Below, piece after piece: positions 31,790-46,477 of a stretch of DNA of 53,294 nucleotides. The notes beneath the pieces were generated by a model that worked only from the letters and a program-made list of their open reading frames with translations, was not told the DNA's origin and ran no database searches. How positions within the stretch are numbered: the first letter of the stretch is position 1; the number at the start of each line of letters is the position of its first letter. This stretch comes from Gammaproteobacteria bacterium (lineage in GTDB: Bacteria > Pseudomonadota > Gammaproteobacteria > Chromatiales > Chromatiaceae). The stretch covers positions 1 to 53,294 of the forward strand of contig SACH01000015.1 in assembly GCA_009928645.1 (NCBI GenBank), written 5' to 3'. The translations under genes and the position numbers were made by a program.

Positions 31790-32203
31790 CTATACCAGGT
31801 CAACCCGAAGTCCGGCTTGCAGGGCAGCTTCCTGCTGGCGCTGATCTGCAGTGACAAAGACATCGACGGCCAAGGTCAAGGCACTGCCGATGTGGATGGC
31901 ATCCATGCCACGCAGGACGCTGGATTCGAGGCATTTCACGGCCTGTCGCAGAACCGCGGGGGTCAGGTCACAGATGGCAGCATCTTCCACATCGGCCAGC
32001 AAGGCAGTCTTCAGATGCCGATATTGGCCGTCATCGATCCGACCCTCGCGCTGTAACCGACAGAAGGCAGAGATCATCTCGGGCAGGGCGATTGCTGACA
32101 GGCCAATCTCGGTGGCTCGATCGCACCAGATCAGCACCTCTTCGGTACCGGCCTCGCTGACATAGCGTTTGACGAAGGCCGAACTGTCAAAAAACACCCG
32201 CAT
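31790..32203 (-). CDS. PIN-domain ribonuclease toxin (VapC type)
   Basis: A 137-residue PIN-domain protein with the expected acidic residues: Asp6 in VFFDSSAFVKRY, Glu42 in LPEMISAF, Asp at about 100 in RGMDAIHIGSAL, and Asp near 118 in FVTADQRQ. VapC toxins cleave tRNA or rRNA. It is 9 bases downstream of a Phd/YefM-like antitoxin gene, the normal toxin-antitoxin order. Confidence 0.9.
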   Translation of the reverse strand: MRVFFDSSAFVKRYVSEAGTEEVLIWCDRATEIGLSAIALPEMISAFCRLQREGRIDDGQYRHLKTALLADVEDAAICDLTPAVLRQAVKCLESSVLRGMDAIHIGSALTLAVDVFVTADQRQQEAALQAGLRVDLV

Positions 32204-32212
32204 GGGTCGCGC

Positions 32213-32440
32213 TCAAACGGAGGAATCCCGCTCCTCGATAATCAGACGGCTGAGTGTAACCCCGTCAAGTACCAGAGGTTGGACCTGGCGGCGTTTCCAG
32301 GAGGGCAGGTCGGGCTGGATTGGAACGATGTCGGCAATCGGCTTGCCATTACGCAAGACCCGGACGGTCTCTCCAGCCTGGACCTGATCAAAATAGGCCT
32401 TGGCATGATTTCGCACTTCAGTAAAGCTGACTTGTCTCAT
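32213..32440 (-). CDS. Phd/YefM-type antitoxin
   Basis: A 75-residue antitoxin beginning MRQVSFTEVRNHAKAYFDQV, with the family's VRVLRNGKPIADIVPI beta segment and a C-terminal toxin-binding tail. Such antitoxins repress their own operon and neutralise the PIN toxin. I chose 32440 because of the GGAG 10 bases upstream and the canonical start; an ATG at 32473 would add 11 unrelated residues. Direct repeats upstream may be its operator. Confidence 0.88.
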   Translation of the reverse strand: MRQVSFTEVRNHAKAYFDQVQAGETVRVLRNGKPIADIVPIQPDLPSWKRRQVQPLVLDGVTLSRLIIEERDSSV

Positions 32441-32463
32441 CCCGGGCTCCAAGCATGTACAAA

Positions 32464-32491
32464 ACAATGTCATGTTAGTCTGACAATGTCA
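32464..32491. promoter_or_regulatory. Direct repeats ACAATGTCA x2, likely antitoxin operator
   Basis: ACAATGTCA at 32464-32472 and 32483-32491, 19 bp apart (close to two helical turns). The second overlaps the palindrome TGACA-A-TGTCA. They lie 24-51 bases before the antitoxin start. Confidence 0.5.
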
Positions 32492-32536
32492 CCCCCGCCA
32501 TAAGTAAAGAGGCTGGGACAGGGTCAGTATCTCCCA

Positions 32537-37020
<4,484 letters not shown>

Positions 37021-37263
37021 ATGACCACCGACAACCAGACAGCCGTCGCCAGTTTCGAGCAGGCCCTCAGCGAACTCGAGGCCCTGGTGAACAGCCTTGA
37101 GTCCGGGGACCTCAGCCTGGAGGCGTCCCTGGCGGTTTTTGAACGCGGCATTGGCCTGGCCCGCACCTGCCAGCAGACCCTGGACCAGGCCGAGCAGCGG
37201 GTCAGGATTCTCACCGCCAAGTCGGCGGAGGCCGAACTGGAGCCCTTCACCCAACATGACTGA
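37021..37263 (+). CDS. xseB: Exodeoxyribonuclease VII small subunit
   Basis: An 80-residue XseB of normal size, two helices, with the signature [40 protein letters not shown] (about 10-50). It associates with XseA to form exonuclease VII; xseA is not in the window. It overlaps ispA by 8 bases, the usual gammaproteobacterial pair. Confidence 0.94.
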   Translation: MTTDNQTAVASFEQALSELEALVNSLESGDLSLEASLAVFERGIGLARTCQQTLDQAEQRVRILTAKSAEAELEPFTQHD

Positions 37264-38155
37264 ACCTCGCTTAGAGACTTTCATCGCCGCCTGCGGCCAG
37301 CGAATCGAGGCTACCCTGGAGCGGTGGCTGCCACCAGAGCAGGTACCTCCGGCCCGTCTCCACCAGGCCATGCGGTATGCCATGCTGGGGGGAGGGAAAC
37401 GCATCCGACCGACCCTGGCCTATGCCACTGCCGAGGCCATCGGCTTGACACCCGAACAGGTCAACGGCATTGCCGGCGCGGTGGAGATGATCCACGGCTA
37501 TTCCCTAATCCACGACGACCTACCGGCCATGGACAACGACGACCTACGCCGTGGTCGCCCCACCTGCCACAAGGCCTTCGACGAGGCCACCGCCATTCTG
37601 GCCGGCGATGCCCTCATGACCCAGGCCTTTTTGCTCCTGACCCGGGATGAGGACCTTCCCGGGGGTCCCATGGCGCGCCTGGCCATGATCGACGACCTGG
37701 CCTGGGCCTCCGGCTCCCGGGGCATGGCCGGCGGCCAGATGATGGACCTGGAGGCCGAGGGCCAGGAGATCGACCTCACCCGCCTGGAGGGCATCCACAT
37801 CCATAAGACCGGGGCCCTCATTCGCGCCAGCGTGCGCATGGTGTGCCGCGCCCGCCCCGACCTCGCCAGCGACCGGGCGGAGCGGCTCGACCATTACGCC
37901 AAGTGCCTGGGACTGGCCTTCCAGATCCGCGATGACATCCTGGATATCGAGGCCCCTACCGACATCCTGGGCAAGACCCATGGCAAGGATCTGGCTCAAG
38001 ACAAGGCCACCTATCCGGCGCTTATGGGGCTGGAGGGCGCCCGCCAGGCAGCCAGGGATCTGGTCGGCGAGGCCCTAAGCAGCCTGGAGCCCTTCGACGG
38101 CACGGCCGACCCCCTGCGTTGTATCGCGGCTTATATCAACGAGCGGGACCACTGA
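37256..38155 (+). CDS. ispA: Farnesyl diphosphate synthase
   Basis: A 299-residue polyprenyl synthase making farnesyl diphosphate. The first aspartate-rich motif [10 protein letters not shown] (about 83-92), the second [11 protein letters not shown] (about 224-234), GGGKRIRP and [10 protein letters not shown] are clear. The residues before the first motif ([10 protein letters not shown]) fit short-chain product control. Translation is coupled to xseB by overlap. The dxs gene that often follows is not here. Confidence 0.95.
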   Translation: MTEPRLETFIAACGQRIEATLERWLPPEQVPPARLHQAMRYAMLGGGKRIRPTLAYATAEAIGLTPEQVNGIAGAVEMIHGYSLIHDDLPAMDNDDLRRGRPTCHKAFDEATAILAGDALMTQAFLLLTRDEDLPGGPMARLAMIDDLAWASGSRGMAGGQMMDLEAEGQEIDLTRLEGIHIHKTGALIRASVRMVCRARPDLASDRAERLDHYAKCLGLAFQIRDDILDIEAPTDILGKTHGKDLAQDKATYPALMGLEGARQAARDLVGEALSSLEPFDGTADPLRCIAAYINERDH

Positions 38156-38432
38156 GAACCCAACACCCGATTGCCGCCACCCGCATCCCCGCCGCCACCC
38201 ACCTATCGAGGGACCTTCACCCCCTCCTCCCCCGGGATCTGGCCTCTGGCCTCCGGCCGCCCCAGGGGCCAGGCAGGTGCGGTTGAGGGTTCTGCCCGCG
38301 GGCGCAAGCGGAAATCGACGCAGGCTAGCCTCACCCCGGCCCGCGGCTTGGCTTTCCCCCCCCCCACCCCCAGATAGAGCCCATCTGTACCGCGACCTAT
38401 CGCCAGGGCCGTCTCAAGAGGTTAAATTCATT

Positions 38433-39260
38433 ATGGATTCAGCGATCAAGACCAAGTCCGCCAGTCACCCCATCGCCGATGTCCAGGCTAGCGCCGACCT
38501 GCGGCAGATTGCCATCGACAAGGTAGGCATCAAGGATATCCGCCACCCGGTGCGGGTGCGGGATCGCAGTGACGGTGAGCAGCACACGGTCGCCACCTTC
38601 AACATGTACGTCTATCTGCCCCACAATTTCAAAGGGACTCACATGTCCCGGTTCGTGCAGATCCTTAACAAGCATGAGAAGGAGATTGGCGTCGAGTCCT
38701 TCAAGGACATGCTCATGGAAATGGCGGAGCGGCTGGAGTCGGAGATGGGGCATATCGAGATGCGGTTCCCCTACTTTGTCAACAAAAAGGCCCCCATCAG
38801 CGGGGTCCAAAGCCTCCTTGACTACGATGTGACCTTCATCGGCGAGATCAGCCACGGCCAGCCGCGGATGTACATCAAGGTGGTGGTGCCCGTCACCAGC
38901 CTCTGCCCCTGCTCCAAGGAGATCTCCGCCTACGGCGCGCACAATCAGCGCTCCCATGTCACGGTCCAGGTCCGCACCCAGGGCTTCATCTGGCTGGAGG
39001 AGATCATCGACCTGGTGGAGAAGGAGGCCTCCTGCGAGCTCTTTGGCCTGCTCAAGCGGCCGGACGAGAAGTACGTCACCGAACGCGCCTATAACAATCC
39101 GAAATTCGTCGAGGACATGGTGCGGGACGTGGCCATACGCCTCAATGAGGATGAGCGGATCGGTGCTTATATCGTCGAATCGGAGAACTTCGAGTCCATC
39201 CACAACCACTCCGCCTATGCCCTGATCGAGCGGGATAAGGGACTGGACGCCCCGATCTGA
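38433..39260 (+). CDS. folE2: GTP cyclohydrolase I type B (FolE2)
   Basis: A 275-residue FolE2, which opens GTP to dihydroneopterin triphosphate, the first folate-pathway step, with looser metal needs than FolE. Typical stretches are [26 protein letters not shown], the catalytic-site region [23 protein letters not shown], and the end [27 protein letters not shown]. The start at 38433 gives the expected length and follows AAGAGG. An in-frame upstream ATG at 38277 would add an unrelated basic stretch. FolB and FolK are encoded 20 kb away. Confidence 0.95.
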   Translation: MDSAIKTKSASHPIADVQASADLRQIAIDKVGIKDIRHPVRVRDRSDGEQHTVATFNMYVYLPHNFKGTHMSRFVQILNKHEKEIGVESFKDMLMEMAERLESEMGHIEMRFPYFVNKKAPISGVQSLLDYDVTFIGEISHGQPRMYIKVVVPVTSLCPCSKEISAYGAHNQRSHVTVQVRTQGFIWLEEIIDLVEKEASCELFGLLKRPDEKYVTERAYNNPKFVEDMVRDVAIRLNEDERIGAYIVESENFESIHNHSAYALIERDKGLDAPI

Positions 39261-39279
39261 GGTCGGGACCCTCCTGGTC

Positions 39280-39285
39280 TATAAT
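39280..39285 (+). promoter_or_regulatory. TATAAT -10-like element
   Basis: Perfect TATAAT 41 bases before the proline-rich gene start; the -35 side (around 39257-39262) is poor. Confidence 0.35.
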
Positions 39286-39326
39286 CGCTTCAAGCAACCA
39301 AGGGCGGTGGATCGGGAGGTTCCGCT

Positions 39327-39809
39327 ATGAGAATCACGGGCTATCTCATTGTCGGCCTGCTGGGCCTCGGTCTGGGGTGGTGGTGGTTCTCACCCTCGGA
39401 AGAGGCTCCCCCCGCCGAGCGGCCGGTTGCTACGCCGCTCTCCCCCCAGGGGCCGTTGCCACCCCAGGGGCCAGCATCCGTACCCTACCCTTCATCCGCT
39501 CCCTTTCCTTCTGCCATGCCCTCCCTTTCGTCCGCTCCTACCGCTCCCGGAGAGACCTACGGTCTCTGGACTAACCCGGCGTCACCCCGTTATGCCTCTC
39601 CCCCGCCTCAGCCCCTGGATGCGTATCAATTCCGGCCCCTGAACAAGCGGGAGGAGGAGCGCTTGAGGACCCAACAACCCCCCGCTCGGCCGCGTGCCCC
39701 AGACGCCGCTCCCGGTTATTCCTACCCCGGCGATCAGCCTTATGCCGAGCGGGAGCATGATCCCCGCCCGACTTCAGGTCCCGAGACCCGCTACCCCCCA
39801 CACCGCTGA
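39327..39809 (+). CDS. Membrane-anchored proline-rich protein, unknown
   Basis: A 160-residue protein with one N-terminal hydrophobic segment (about 5-21, GYLIVGLLGLGLGWWWF) and then a long Pro/Ser/Ala-rich region (about 25-160). There is no lipobox cysteine, so it is an anchored or exported low-complexity protein. A more polar patch, NKREEERLRTQQ, lies near 106-117. GGGAGG precedes the ATG. No family recognised. Confidence 0.65.
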   Translation: MRITGYLIVGLLGLGLGWWWFSPSEEAPPAERPVATPLSPQGPLPPQGPASVPYPSSAPFPSAMPSLSSAPTAPGETYGLWTNPASPRYASPPPQPLDAYQFRPLNKREEERLRTQQPPARPRAPDAAPGYSYPGDQPYAEREHDPRPTSGPETRYPPHR

Positions 39810-39922
39810 CTTCCCTGGCACTGGGAATTCACCATCCTCCTCACCGCGGACAGCTCTGGTACCGGATCCACCGCTATCCTGGCCACCGCTGATCCTTACC
39901 CCCAGACCTCCCTGTTTCGCCG

Positions 39923-40861
39923 CTAACCCGCCCCTTGCTTGGCCAGACTGCGCTCGATCCACTGGCGCAGCCGGTTGGAATCCCCCATGGGGGTTAGTTT
40001 GCCCGGAGAGTCCAACAACACGATCCGCAGCCGGCGACCACTGATCATGGCCTGCATGACCAGGCAGCGACCCGCGTCGGTGATATAGCCCGTTTTGCTT
40101 AGTTCGATGTCCCAGGCCTCACTCGACACCAGGGGGTTGGTATTGCGATAGCCGAGGGCACCGCCGCCGGGATGGGGCTGGAGGTGGGCCTCGGTGCGGG
40201 TGGTGGCGGCGCGGATCAGGGGATAGGCGGAGGCGGCCCCAACGAGTTTGGTCAGATCGCGGGCCGTGGAGCGGTTCGCCGCATTCAGCCCGCTGGCATC
40301 GGCGAATTGGGTGTCCCCCATGCCCAGGGCCTGGGCCTTGAGGTTCATGCGCCGGACAAACTCGGTTGTCCCGCCGGCGAAGGTGGTACGCCCCAGGGCG
40401 GCGGCGGCCCGATTGTCCGAGGACATGAGGGCCACCAACAACAGCTCCCGGCGTGGGAGGGTGGCCCGATTGATCTGGAGGCGGGAACGGCTGTTGCGCA
40501 ATAGGTCCTTATCCTCGGGGCGGATGGTGATAGGGGCATCCAGGTCCACCCCCGCATCCAGGACCACCACGGCGGTCATCAGCTTGGTGACCGAGGCGAT
40601 GGACTTGGCTTCATCGGCGCGCTTGGCATAGATGGTGTTGCCCGCCGTATCCACCACCATGACGGCGGCGGACTGGAGGTTGAGACCACTGCCGTCGAGC
40701 TGTTCCCAGGCCGGGTTGCTGGGAGCGGAGCGGTTCAGCGTGGCGACGTCCACCGGGAAATCGGCTGCCGCCAGGCCAAGTCCCGGGCCGGAGCCCAACA
40801 GCGCCGCCAGGATCAGTCCCGGCACCCTGAGGCCAGGGGTCAGGGTCAGCGGATCGTTCAT
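39923..40861 (-). CDS. pbpG: D-alanyl-D-alanine endopeptidase (PBP7-like)
   Basis: A 312-residue serine peptidase of the low-molecular-weight PBP type. It has a signal peptide (about 10-33) and catalytic SVTK (Ser-x2-Lys), SSDN (Ser-x-Asn) and KTG motifs in the right order. No C-terminal amphipathic anchor is seen, which fits PBP7 rather than DacA. It would cleave D-Ala cross-links in peptidoglycan. The ATG at 40861 has GGAGAGA upstream; an in-frame start at 40894 would overlap the preceding gene. It follows the HD-GYP regulator gene by 13 bases. Confidence 0.9.
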   Translation of the reverse strand: MNDPLTLTPGLRVPGLILAALLGSGPGLGLAAADFPVDVATLNRSAPSNPAWEQLDGSGLNLQSAAVMVVDTAGNTIYAKRADEAKSIASVTKLMTAVVVLDAGVDLDAPITIRPEDKDLLRNSRSRLQINRATLPRRELLLVALMSSDNRAAAALGRTTFAGGTTEFVRRMNLKAQALGMGDTQFADASGLNAANRSTARDLTKLVGAASAYPLIRAATTRTEAHLQPHPGGGALGYRNTNPLVSSEAWDIELSKTGYITDAGRCLVMQAMISGRRLRIVLLDSPGKLTPMGDSNRLRQWIERSLAKQGAG

Positions 40862-40874
40862 TCTCTCTCCTTCT

Positions 40875-41912
40875 TCAAGCCAGGGTGTCGCCATAGCGCG
40901 ACTGGATGGTCAGACAATCGGGCAGGATGCGCTCAAACAGGGTCACCAGGTGGGGATCGAAGTGCTTGCCCGCTCCCTGGCGCATCTCCGCCACCGCCGC
41001 CTCCACGGTCCAGGCCTGCTTATAGGGCCGCGCCGAGGTTAGGGCATCGAAGACATCCGCCAGGGCGACGATGCGGCCCTCTAGCGGGATCTCCTCCCCC
41101 TTGAGCCCCACGGGATAGCCGCTGCCATCCCAGCGCTCATGATGGGTCAGGGCGATGTTACGGGCCATTTGCAACAGGGGTGAGGGATTGTCCCCGATGA
41201 TCTCGCCGCCATAGGTGGTGTGGCGCTTCATCACCTCCCATTCCGCCGCATCCAGCTTACCGGGCTTGAGGAGGATCTGGTCGGGGATGCCAATCTTGCC
41301 CACGTCGTGCATGGGGGCGGCATTGAACAGGCGATCCACCCATTCCTCATTACCGCCATAGGCCAGGCCCAGCAGACGGCTGTAGTGGCTCATGCGGATG
41401 ATATGGGTCCCGGTATCCTTGTCCCGGAATTCCGCGGCGCGGGCCAGGTGGCGGATGATCTCCAGCCGGGTTTCATGCAGTTCGCGGGTCCGATCCCGCA
41501 CCTCGCGGGCCATGGCGCGTCGCTGATCGTGCAGGGTCAGATGGGTATGGACCCGGGCGCGGACGATGGGCGGGCTGATGGGTTTGGTGATGTAATCGAC
41601 GGCGCCTAAGGCAAAGCCCTGGGTCTCATCCGCCACCTCGGTCTTGGCGGTGATGAAGATGACTGGGATCTCGGAGGTAGCAGGATCGGCCTTGAGTTGC
41701 CGACAGACCTCGTAGCCATCCATGCCCGGCATCATGATGTCCAGCAGGATCATGTCCGGCTTGTTGGGCGAGCGGGCGATCTTCAGCGCGCGCTCGCCAT
41801 TGATCGCCGCCATGATCTCGTAGTCGGACTGGAGCACGCCGACCAGCAGGTCGATGTTGTCCGGGGTGTCATCGACGATGAGGATGCGTTCTTTATCGAG
41901 CGAAGCGAGCAT
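40875..41912 (-). CDS. Response regulator with HD-GYP phosphodiesterase domain
   Basis: A 345-residue two-domain protein. The receiver (about 8-125) has acidic DD, phospho-acceptor Asp58 in ILLDIMMPGMDG and Lys in TKPIS. A helical linker (about 130-160) leads to an HD-GYP domain (about 160-340) with MHDVGKIGIPD and HHERWDGSGYP. HD-GYP domains hydrolyse cyclic di-GMP; all key metal residues seem kept. The partner kinase is not adjacent. It is in one unit with the PBP7-like gene. Confidence 0.93.
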   Translation of the reverse strand: MLASLDKERILIVDDTPDNIDLLVGVLQSDYEIMAAINGERALKIARSPNKPDMILLDIMMPGMDGYEVCRQLKADPATSEIPVIFITAKTEVADETQGFALGAVDYITKPISPPIVRARVHTHLTLHDQRRAMAREVRDRTRELHETRLEIIRHLARAAEFRDKDTGTHIIRMSHYSRLLGLAYGGNEEWVDRLFNAAPMHDVGKIGIPDQILLKPGKLDAAEWEVMKRHTTYGGEIIGDNPSPLLQMARNIALTHHERWDGSGYPVGLKGEEIPLEGRIVALADVFDALTSARPYKQAWTVEAAVAEMRQGAGKHFDPHLVTLFERILPDCLTIQSRYGDTLA

Positions 41913-41964
41913 AGGGATTCAGCCTGTCGCGGCAGTGGCGGGGTCGGACACGGGGGACCTGACC

Positions 41965-43638
41965 CTAGAAACCACTGGTGATGGGATAGCGCCGGTCGCG
42001 GCCGAAGGCGCGGGTGGTGATGCGCACCCCCGGCGGGGGCTGACGGCGCTTGTATTCATTACGATCCACCAGGCGGGTCACCCGCCGCACCAGCTCCTCC
42101 GGGAAGCCCGCGGCGACGATGCGAGCCACGCTCTCGTCCTCTTCCACGTAGCGCTTGAGGATTGGGTCCAGCACGGCGTAATCGGGGAGGCTGTCCTGAT
42201 CCGTCTGATTTTCCCGCAGCTCCGCCGAGGGGGGGCGGTCGATGACGCGCTGGGGAATGATAGCCTTCGGTCCCAGGGTATTACGATAGGCCGCCAGCCG
42301 GTAAACCTGGGTCTTGGGGACATCCTTGATCGGGGCGAAGCCACCGGCCATGTCGCCATAGAGGGTGGCGTAGCCCACCGCCACCTCGCTCTTATTACCA
42401 GTGGTGAGCAGTATCTTGCCCTTTTTGTTGCTGATGGCCATGAGGACGATGCCGCGACAACGGGCCTGGATGTTCTCCTCGGTGACATCCGGGGCGCAGC
42501 CGGCGAACTCGCCCTCCAGCATGCCGAGGAAGGCCTGAAAGGCCGGTTCGATGGGGACGAGGCGATGGGCGACCTCTAGGGTGCGGGCCTGGGCCAGGGC
42601 ATCGTCGATGCTCATCGTCGCCGTGTAGCGCGAGGGCATGAGCACCGCCTCGACCTGATCTGCCCCCAGGGCATCCACGGCGATGGCCAGGGTCAGGGCC
42701 GAGTCGATGCCACCGGAGAGCCCAAGCACGGCGCCGTGGAAGCCGTTCTTGCGCGCATAGTCCCGGACGCCCAGGACCAGGGCCTGGTAGACCGCCTCTT
42801 CCTCTGCGGGGTGGGGGGCGATGGCGGCCGGAAGCGGCCGGAGACCGAGCCGCCCGGCCACCCCTCCGCCCCCAGCTTTTGCCGCCGCTTGTTCCTCCGC
42901 CTTGGTCTCCGCCTCCACCTCGACCAGCATCAGGGCCTCGCTGAAGAAGGGCGCACGCTGGGTGAGTTGGCCCGCGGCGTCCACCACGAAGGAGCCGCCA
43001 TCAAAGACCAGCTCATCCTGGCCACCGACCAGATTGGCGTAGAGGATGGGCACTTGGTGTTCCCGGGCGCGCCGCGTCAGCAGGTCCTCACGCTCGGGGG
43101 CCTTGCCGGTGTGATAGGGTGAGGCGTTGAGGTTGATCAGCAGCCGTGCTCCGCCCTCCACCGCCTGGGTGGTGGGTCCTTCCTCCCAGATGTCCTCGCA
43201 GATGAGCAGGCCCAGAGGCACCCCTTTGAAATCCACCACGGCGGGGGCATGACCCGCCTGGAAGTAACGCTTCTCGTCGAAGACGCTGTAATTGGGCAAT
43301 CGCTGCTTGGCGTATTCCGCCAGCAATCGGCCGTCATAAATGAAACCGGCGACGTTGAACAGGCTGCCCAGGTCACGCTTGGGGTAACCCAGCACCAGGC
43401 CGATGCCCTGGCTGGCGGCGCGGATCTCCTCCAGGGCGGCGACCACGCGCTCGAGCAGTTCCGGGCGCAGTAGCAGGTCCTCGGGGGGATAGCCGGTCAG
43501 GGTCAGCTCCGGGAACACGACCAGGTCGGCGCCCTGCTGGTCCCGGGCCTCCGCCATCACGGCGAGGACCCGGTCGCGGTTGGCGGCAACGTCACCCACC
43601 CGGAGATTGATCTGAGCAATGAGGATACGGAGGATCAT
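41965..43638 (-). CDS. nadE: Glutamine-dependent NAD(+) synthetase
   Basis: A 557-residue two-domain enzyme. The N-terminal nitrilase-type amidase takes ammonia from glutamine, with the Glu-Lys-Cys triad in FPELTLTGYPPEDLL, KQRLPNYSVFDE and LLICEDIWE. The C-terminal NAD synthetase carries the ATP loop GLSGGIDSALT, TGNKSEVAVGY and RPPSAELRENQTDQDSLP. It makes NAD from deamido-NAD. An Ala/Gly/Glu-rich linker (about 250-270, AETKAEEQAAAKAGGGG) joins the domains. GGGGAG precedes the ATG at 43638. Confidence 0.95.
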   Translation of the reverse strand: MILRILIAQINLRVGDVAANRDRVLAVMAEARDQQGADLVVFPELTLTGYPPEDLLLRPELLERVVAALEEIRAASQGIGLVLGYPKRDLGSLFNVAGFIYDGRLLAEYAKQRLPNYSVFDEKRYFQAGHAPAVVDFKGVPLGLLICEDIWEEGPTTQAVEGGARLLINLNASPYHTGKAPEREDLLTRRAREHQVPILYANLVGGQDELVFDGGSFVVDAAGQLTQRAPFFSEALMLVEVEAETKAEEQAAAKAGGGGVAGRLGLRPLPAAIAPHPAEEEAVYQALVLGVRDYARKNGFHGAVLGLSGGIDSALTLAIAVDALGADQVEAVLMPSRYTATMSIDDALAQARTLEVAHRLVPIEPAFQAFLGMLEGEFAGCAPDVTEENIQARCRGIVLMAISNKKGKILLTTGNKSEVAVGYATLYGDMAGGFAPIKDVPKTQVYRLAAYRNTLGPKAIIPQRVIDRPPSAELRENQTDQDSLPDYAVLDPILKRYVEEDESVARIVAAGFPEELVRRVTRLVDRNEYKRRQPPPGVRITTRAFGRDRRYPITSGF

Positions 43639-43835
43639 GCCGGGAACTCCCCTTGAACCCAAAAAGGGTGGTTGTCGCGCAAAACCGCAAAGTCGACAAG
43701 ATGTATCATTCGGTTTAGCAGCACCGTGCCGCTCGCCTGCTCTGAGAGTTTACTCACTCAACATTATGTTTTCTATGCGTTCTTGGGCTTCTTGGGGTCC
43801 TTGGTGTCATTGCGCGAGTCATTGGTTGGATTTAG

Positions 43836-43894
43836 CGTGGAAGTCAAGGGAATGTCTTTCATTATCAGGGGTGTGGCCTGCCGCCTCATATCAG
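43836..43894 (-). repeat. Dispersed repeat, copy 3 (inverted)
   Basis: Read on the minus strand it matches copies 1 and 2 near 22.0 kb: GGCGGCAGGCCACACCCCTG, then ATAATGAAAGACATTCCC and CACG. It shares the GAGGCGG start with copy 1 and CAGGCCACACCCCTGAT with copy 2, so the family has mosaic relations. Confidence 0.65.
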
Positions 43895-44018
43895 TTAGGT
43901 TGAAACGCCCTGACCGCCGAAAACGCCTTAGACGTCTGGAGGCACCGGATCCCTAAGTGACATAGCTAGTGTGGATATCGCAACAAGGATTGCTCCGCTC
44001 CCCACCACCCGCCCTGCC

Positions 44019-44042
44019 GCCCGCCCCGACACAGGGGCGGGC
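44019..44042 (-). terminator. GC-rich hairpin downstream of sucCD
   Basis: GCCCGCCCC-N6-GGGGCGGGC, a perfect 9-bp stem 54 bases after the sucD stop. It has no T run on the minus strand, so it is a stabilising or rho-assisted end at best. Confidence 0.5.
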
Positions 44043-44095
44043 AGCGGGGCGGGTGAAGGCGACGGCGGGAGCGGGATTGGGGCCGGGGCGGCGCC

Positions 44096-44965
44096 TCAGC
44101 CCAGCAGTTGCGCCATGCGCTGGCCCATCTCCGCCGGGGAGCGGACGATGGCCACGCCCGCGGCCTCCAGGGCGGCGAACTTGCCGGCGGCGGTGCCCTT
44201 GCCACCGGTGATGATGGCGCCGGCATGGCCCATGCGCTTGCCCGAGGGGGCGGTCACCCCGGCGATGTAGGCGACCACCGGCTTGGTGACCCGCGCCTGG
44301 ATGAATTCGGCCGCCGCCTCCTCGGCGCTGCCGCCGATCTCGCCCACCAGGATCACCCCCTCCGTCTGGTCATCGGCCTGGAAGCGCTCCAGGCAGGCGA
44401 TGAAGTCCATGCCCTGAATGGGGTCACCGCCGATGCCGATGCAGGTGCTCTGGCCCAGGCCGGCATGGGTGGTCTGGAACACCGCCTCGTAGGTCAGGGT
44501 CCCGGAGCGGGAGACGATGCCGACCTTGCCTGGCTTATGGATGTTGCCGGGCATGATGCCGATTTTGCACTCGCCAGGGGTGATGATGCCGGGGCAGTTT
44601 GGGCCTATAAGCACGCTGGCCGAGCCCGTGAGGGCGGTCTTGACCTTGAGCATGTCCAGGACCGGGATGCCCTCGGTGATGCAGACGATCACCCCGATGC
44701 CAACGTCCGCCGCCTCGAGGATGGCGTCGGCGGCGAAGGCGGCCGGGACATAGATCATGGTGGCGTTGGCGCCGGTCTCCTTGACGGCATCGTGGACCGT
44801 GTCGAAGACCGGGCGGTCGAGGTGCTTGGTGCCGCCCTTGCCGGGGGTCACGCCCCCCACCAGGTTGGTGCCGTAGGCGATGGCCTGTTCGCTATGGAAG
44901 GTACCCTGCTTGCCAGTGAAGCCCTGACAAATGACCCGGGTGTCTTTGTTGACCAGTACGCTCAT
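44096..44965 (-). CDS. sucD: Succinyl-CoA ligase alpha subunit
   Basis: A 289-residue SucD with an N-terminal CoA-binding Rossmann domain ([35 protein letters not shown]). The phosphorylated histidine is His247 in [11 protein letters not shown]. Length and residues match the E. coli type. It interconverts succinyl-CoA and succinate with ATP formation in the TCA cycle. It starts 14 bases after sucC. Confidence 0.96.
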   Translation of the reverse strand: MSVLVNKDTRVICQGFTGKQGTFHSEQAIAYGTNLVGGVTPGKGGTKHLDRPVFDTVHDAVKETGANATMIYVPAAFAADAILEAADVGIGVIVCITEGIPVLDMLKVKTALTGSASVLIGPNCPGIITPGECKIGIMPGNIHKPGKVGIVSRSGTLTYEAVFQTTHAGLGQSTCIGIGGDPIQGMDFIACLERFQADDQTEGVILVGEIGGSAEEAAAEFIQARVTKPVVAYIAGVTAPSGKRMGHAGAIITGGKGTAAGKFAALEAAGVAIVRSPAEMGQRMAQLLG

Positions 44966-44979
44966 GTTCGGGTCTCCTC

Positions 44980-46149
44980 TCAGTGCTTGGCGCCGGCGGC
45001 GGCGACGACTTTGTCCGCGGCCTCGCTGAGGCTCGCGGCCGTGGTGATGGCCAGATCGCTGGCGGCCAGCATGGCCAGGCCCTGCTCGGCGTTGGTCCCC
45101 TCCAGGCGGACCACCACGGGGACCTCGACCTGAACCTCGCGCACTGCCTGGATGATGCCCTCGGCGATGAGGTCGCAGCGGACGATGCCACCGAAGATAT
45201 TCACCAGCACGGCCCGGACCTGATCGTCGGAGAGGATGAGCTTGAAGGCCTCCGCCACCCGCGCCGCGGTGGCCCCGCCGCCGACGTCGAGGAAGTTGGC
45301 GGGCTCGCCACCGTGGAGCTTGATCAGATCCATGGTGGCCATGGCCAGCCCGGCCCCGTTGACCATGCAGCCGACCTTGCCCTCCAGGCTGATGTAATTG
45401 AGGTCGTGTTCCTTGGCCTGGGCCTCCCGGCCATCCTCCTGGGTGATGTCGCGCAATGCCAGGAGCTCCGGATGACGGTAGAGGGCGTTGTCGTCCAGGT
45501 TGAGCTTGGCGTCGAGGGCGACGAGTTCGCCGGCGGGGGTCACCACCAGGGGATTGATCTCCACCAGGCTGGCATCGCACTCGATGAACAATTGGTAGAG
45601 GCCGCGCATCACCTTGTCCAGGGCCTTGACCTGCTCCGGTGCCAGGCCCAGGCCGTAGCCGATCTTACGGCTCTGCCAGCCCATGAGCCCCACTGCCGGG
45701 TGGACATGGGTGGTCAGGATGCGCTCGGGGGTCTTGGCCGCCACCTCCTCGATGTCCATGCCGCCATCGGCGGAGGCCATGATGACCACCCGCTTGTCCT
45801 CGCGATCCACCAGGGCGCCCAGGTAGAGCTCACGGTGGCTGGCGGTGGGCTGCTCGACCAGGAGCTGGCCGATGGGCAGCCCGGCGGCGCCGGTCTGGCG
45901 GGTCACCAGCCGACCACCCAGCAGGCGGGCGGCCTCGCGCTCCACGGTGTCGAGGCTATCCGTCACCACCACGCCACCGGCCTTGCCACGAGCGCCGGAA
46001 TGGACCTGGGCCTTGATCACCCACTGCTCGCCGCCGAGTTCCTCCGCCAGGGTCCGCGCCTCGCCGACGGAGGAGAGGGTCAGGCTCCGTGGCACCGGGA
46101 TACCGTAGCGCGCGAACAGGCCTTTCGCCTGGTATTCGTGTAAGTTCAT
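44980..46149 (-). CDS. sucC: Succinyl-CoA ligase beta subunit
   Basis: A 389-residue SucC. It has an ATP-grasp fold starting [49 protein letters not shown], and the C-terminal CoA-ligase domain with [17 protein letters not shown] and [10 protein letters not shown]. It is the nucleotide-binding partner of SucD and first in the unit. The usual upstream oxoglutarate dehydrogenase genes are absent here. Confidence 0.96.
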   Translation of the reverse strand: MNLHEYQAKGLFARYGIPVPRSLTLSSVGEARTLAEELGGEQWVIKAQVHSGARGKAGGVVVTDSLDTVEREAARLLGGRLVTRQTGAAGLPIGQLLVEQPTASHRELYLGALVDREDKRVVIMASADGGMDIEEVAAKTPERILTTHVHPAVGLMGWQSRKIGYGLGLAPEQVKALDKVMRGLYQLFIECDASLVEINPLVVTPAGELVALDAKLNLDDNALYRHPELLALRDITQEDGREAQAKEHDLNYISLEGKVGCMVNGAGLAMATMDLIKLHGGEPANFLDVGGGATAARVAEAFKLILSDDQVRAVLVNIFGGIVRCDLIAEGIIQAVREVQVEVPVVVRLEGTNAEQGLAMLAASDLAITTAASLSEAADKVVAAAGAKH

Positions 46150-46390
46150 GAATAATAGCTCTTAATTATAGGTATTTGGTGGTTGGTAGCGGGTTGGGTT
46201 TGGCTGACCAGGGTCGGTGGGGTACGGCTAGGGATGACCGCGGGCCCTGATCCCGCTCGCCATCGGCAGGTCCACTTGCGGCGCGCTGTACGGGTCGGCA
46301 TAGTGAACGGGGGCTTATTCTCCGGCAATCACCAGCCGATTACCAACCGCCCGCGTCCCCGCCGGCCTCTCTCCCTACCCGGAGCGGGCG

Positions 46391-46442
46391 CGACCTTGCA
46401 CCGGTAATGACCGCCACCGCCGTAATCATTGACTATCGCCCC
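46391..46442 (+). repeat. 51-bp direct repeat, copy 1
   Basis: Runs from CGACCTTGCACCGG through GACCGCCACC to ATCATTGACTATCGC. About 80 % identical by eye to copy 2, which starts 87 bp later. Confidence 0.6.
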
Positions 46443-46477
46443 CAGCCACAGGGCGACGCGACCTGACACCGGAAGCA

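Larger units (their letters stand above)
43639..44095. other. Intergenic region nadE/sucD, 457 bp
   Basis: Less GC-rich than its surroundings. It carries dispersed-repeat copy 3 (43836-43894) and a GC-rich hairpin (44019-44042). No gene supported. Confidence 0.6.
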
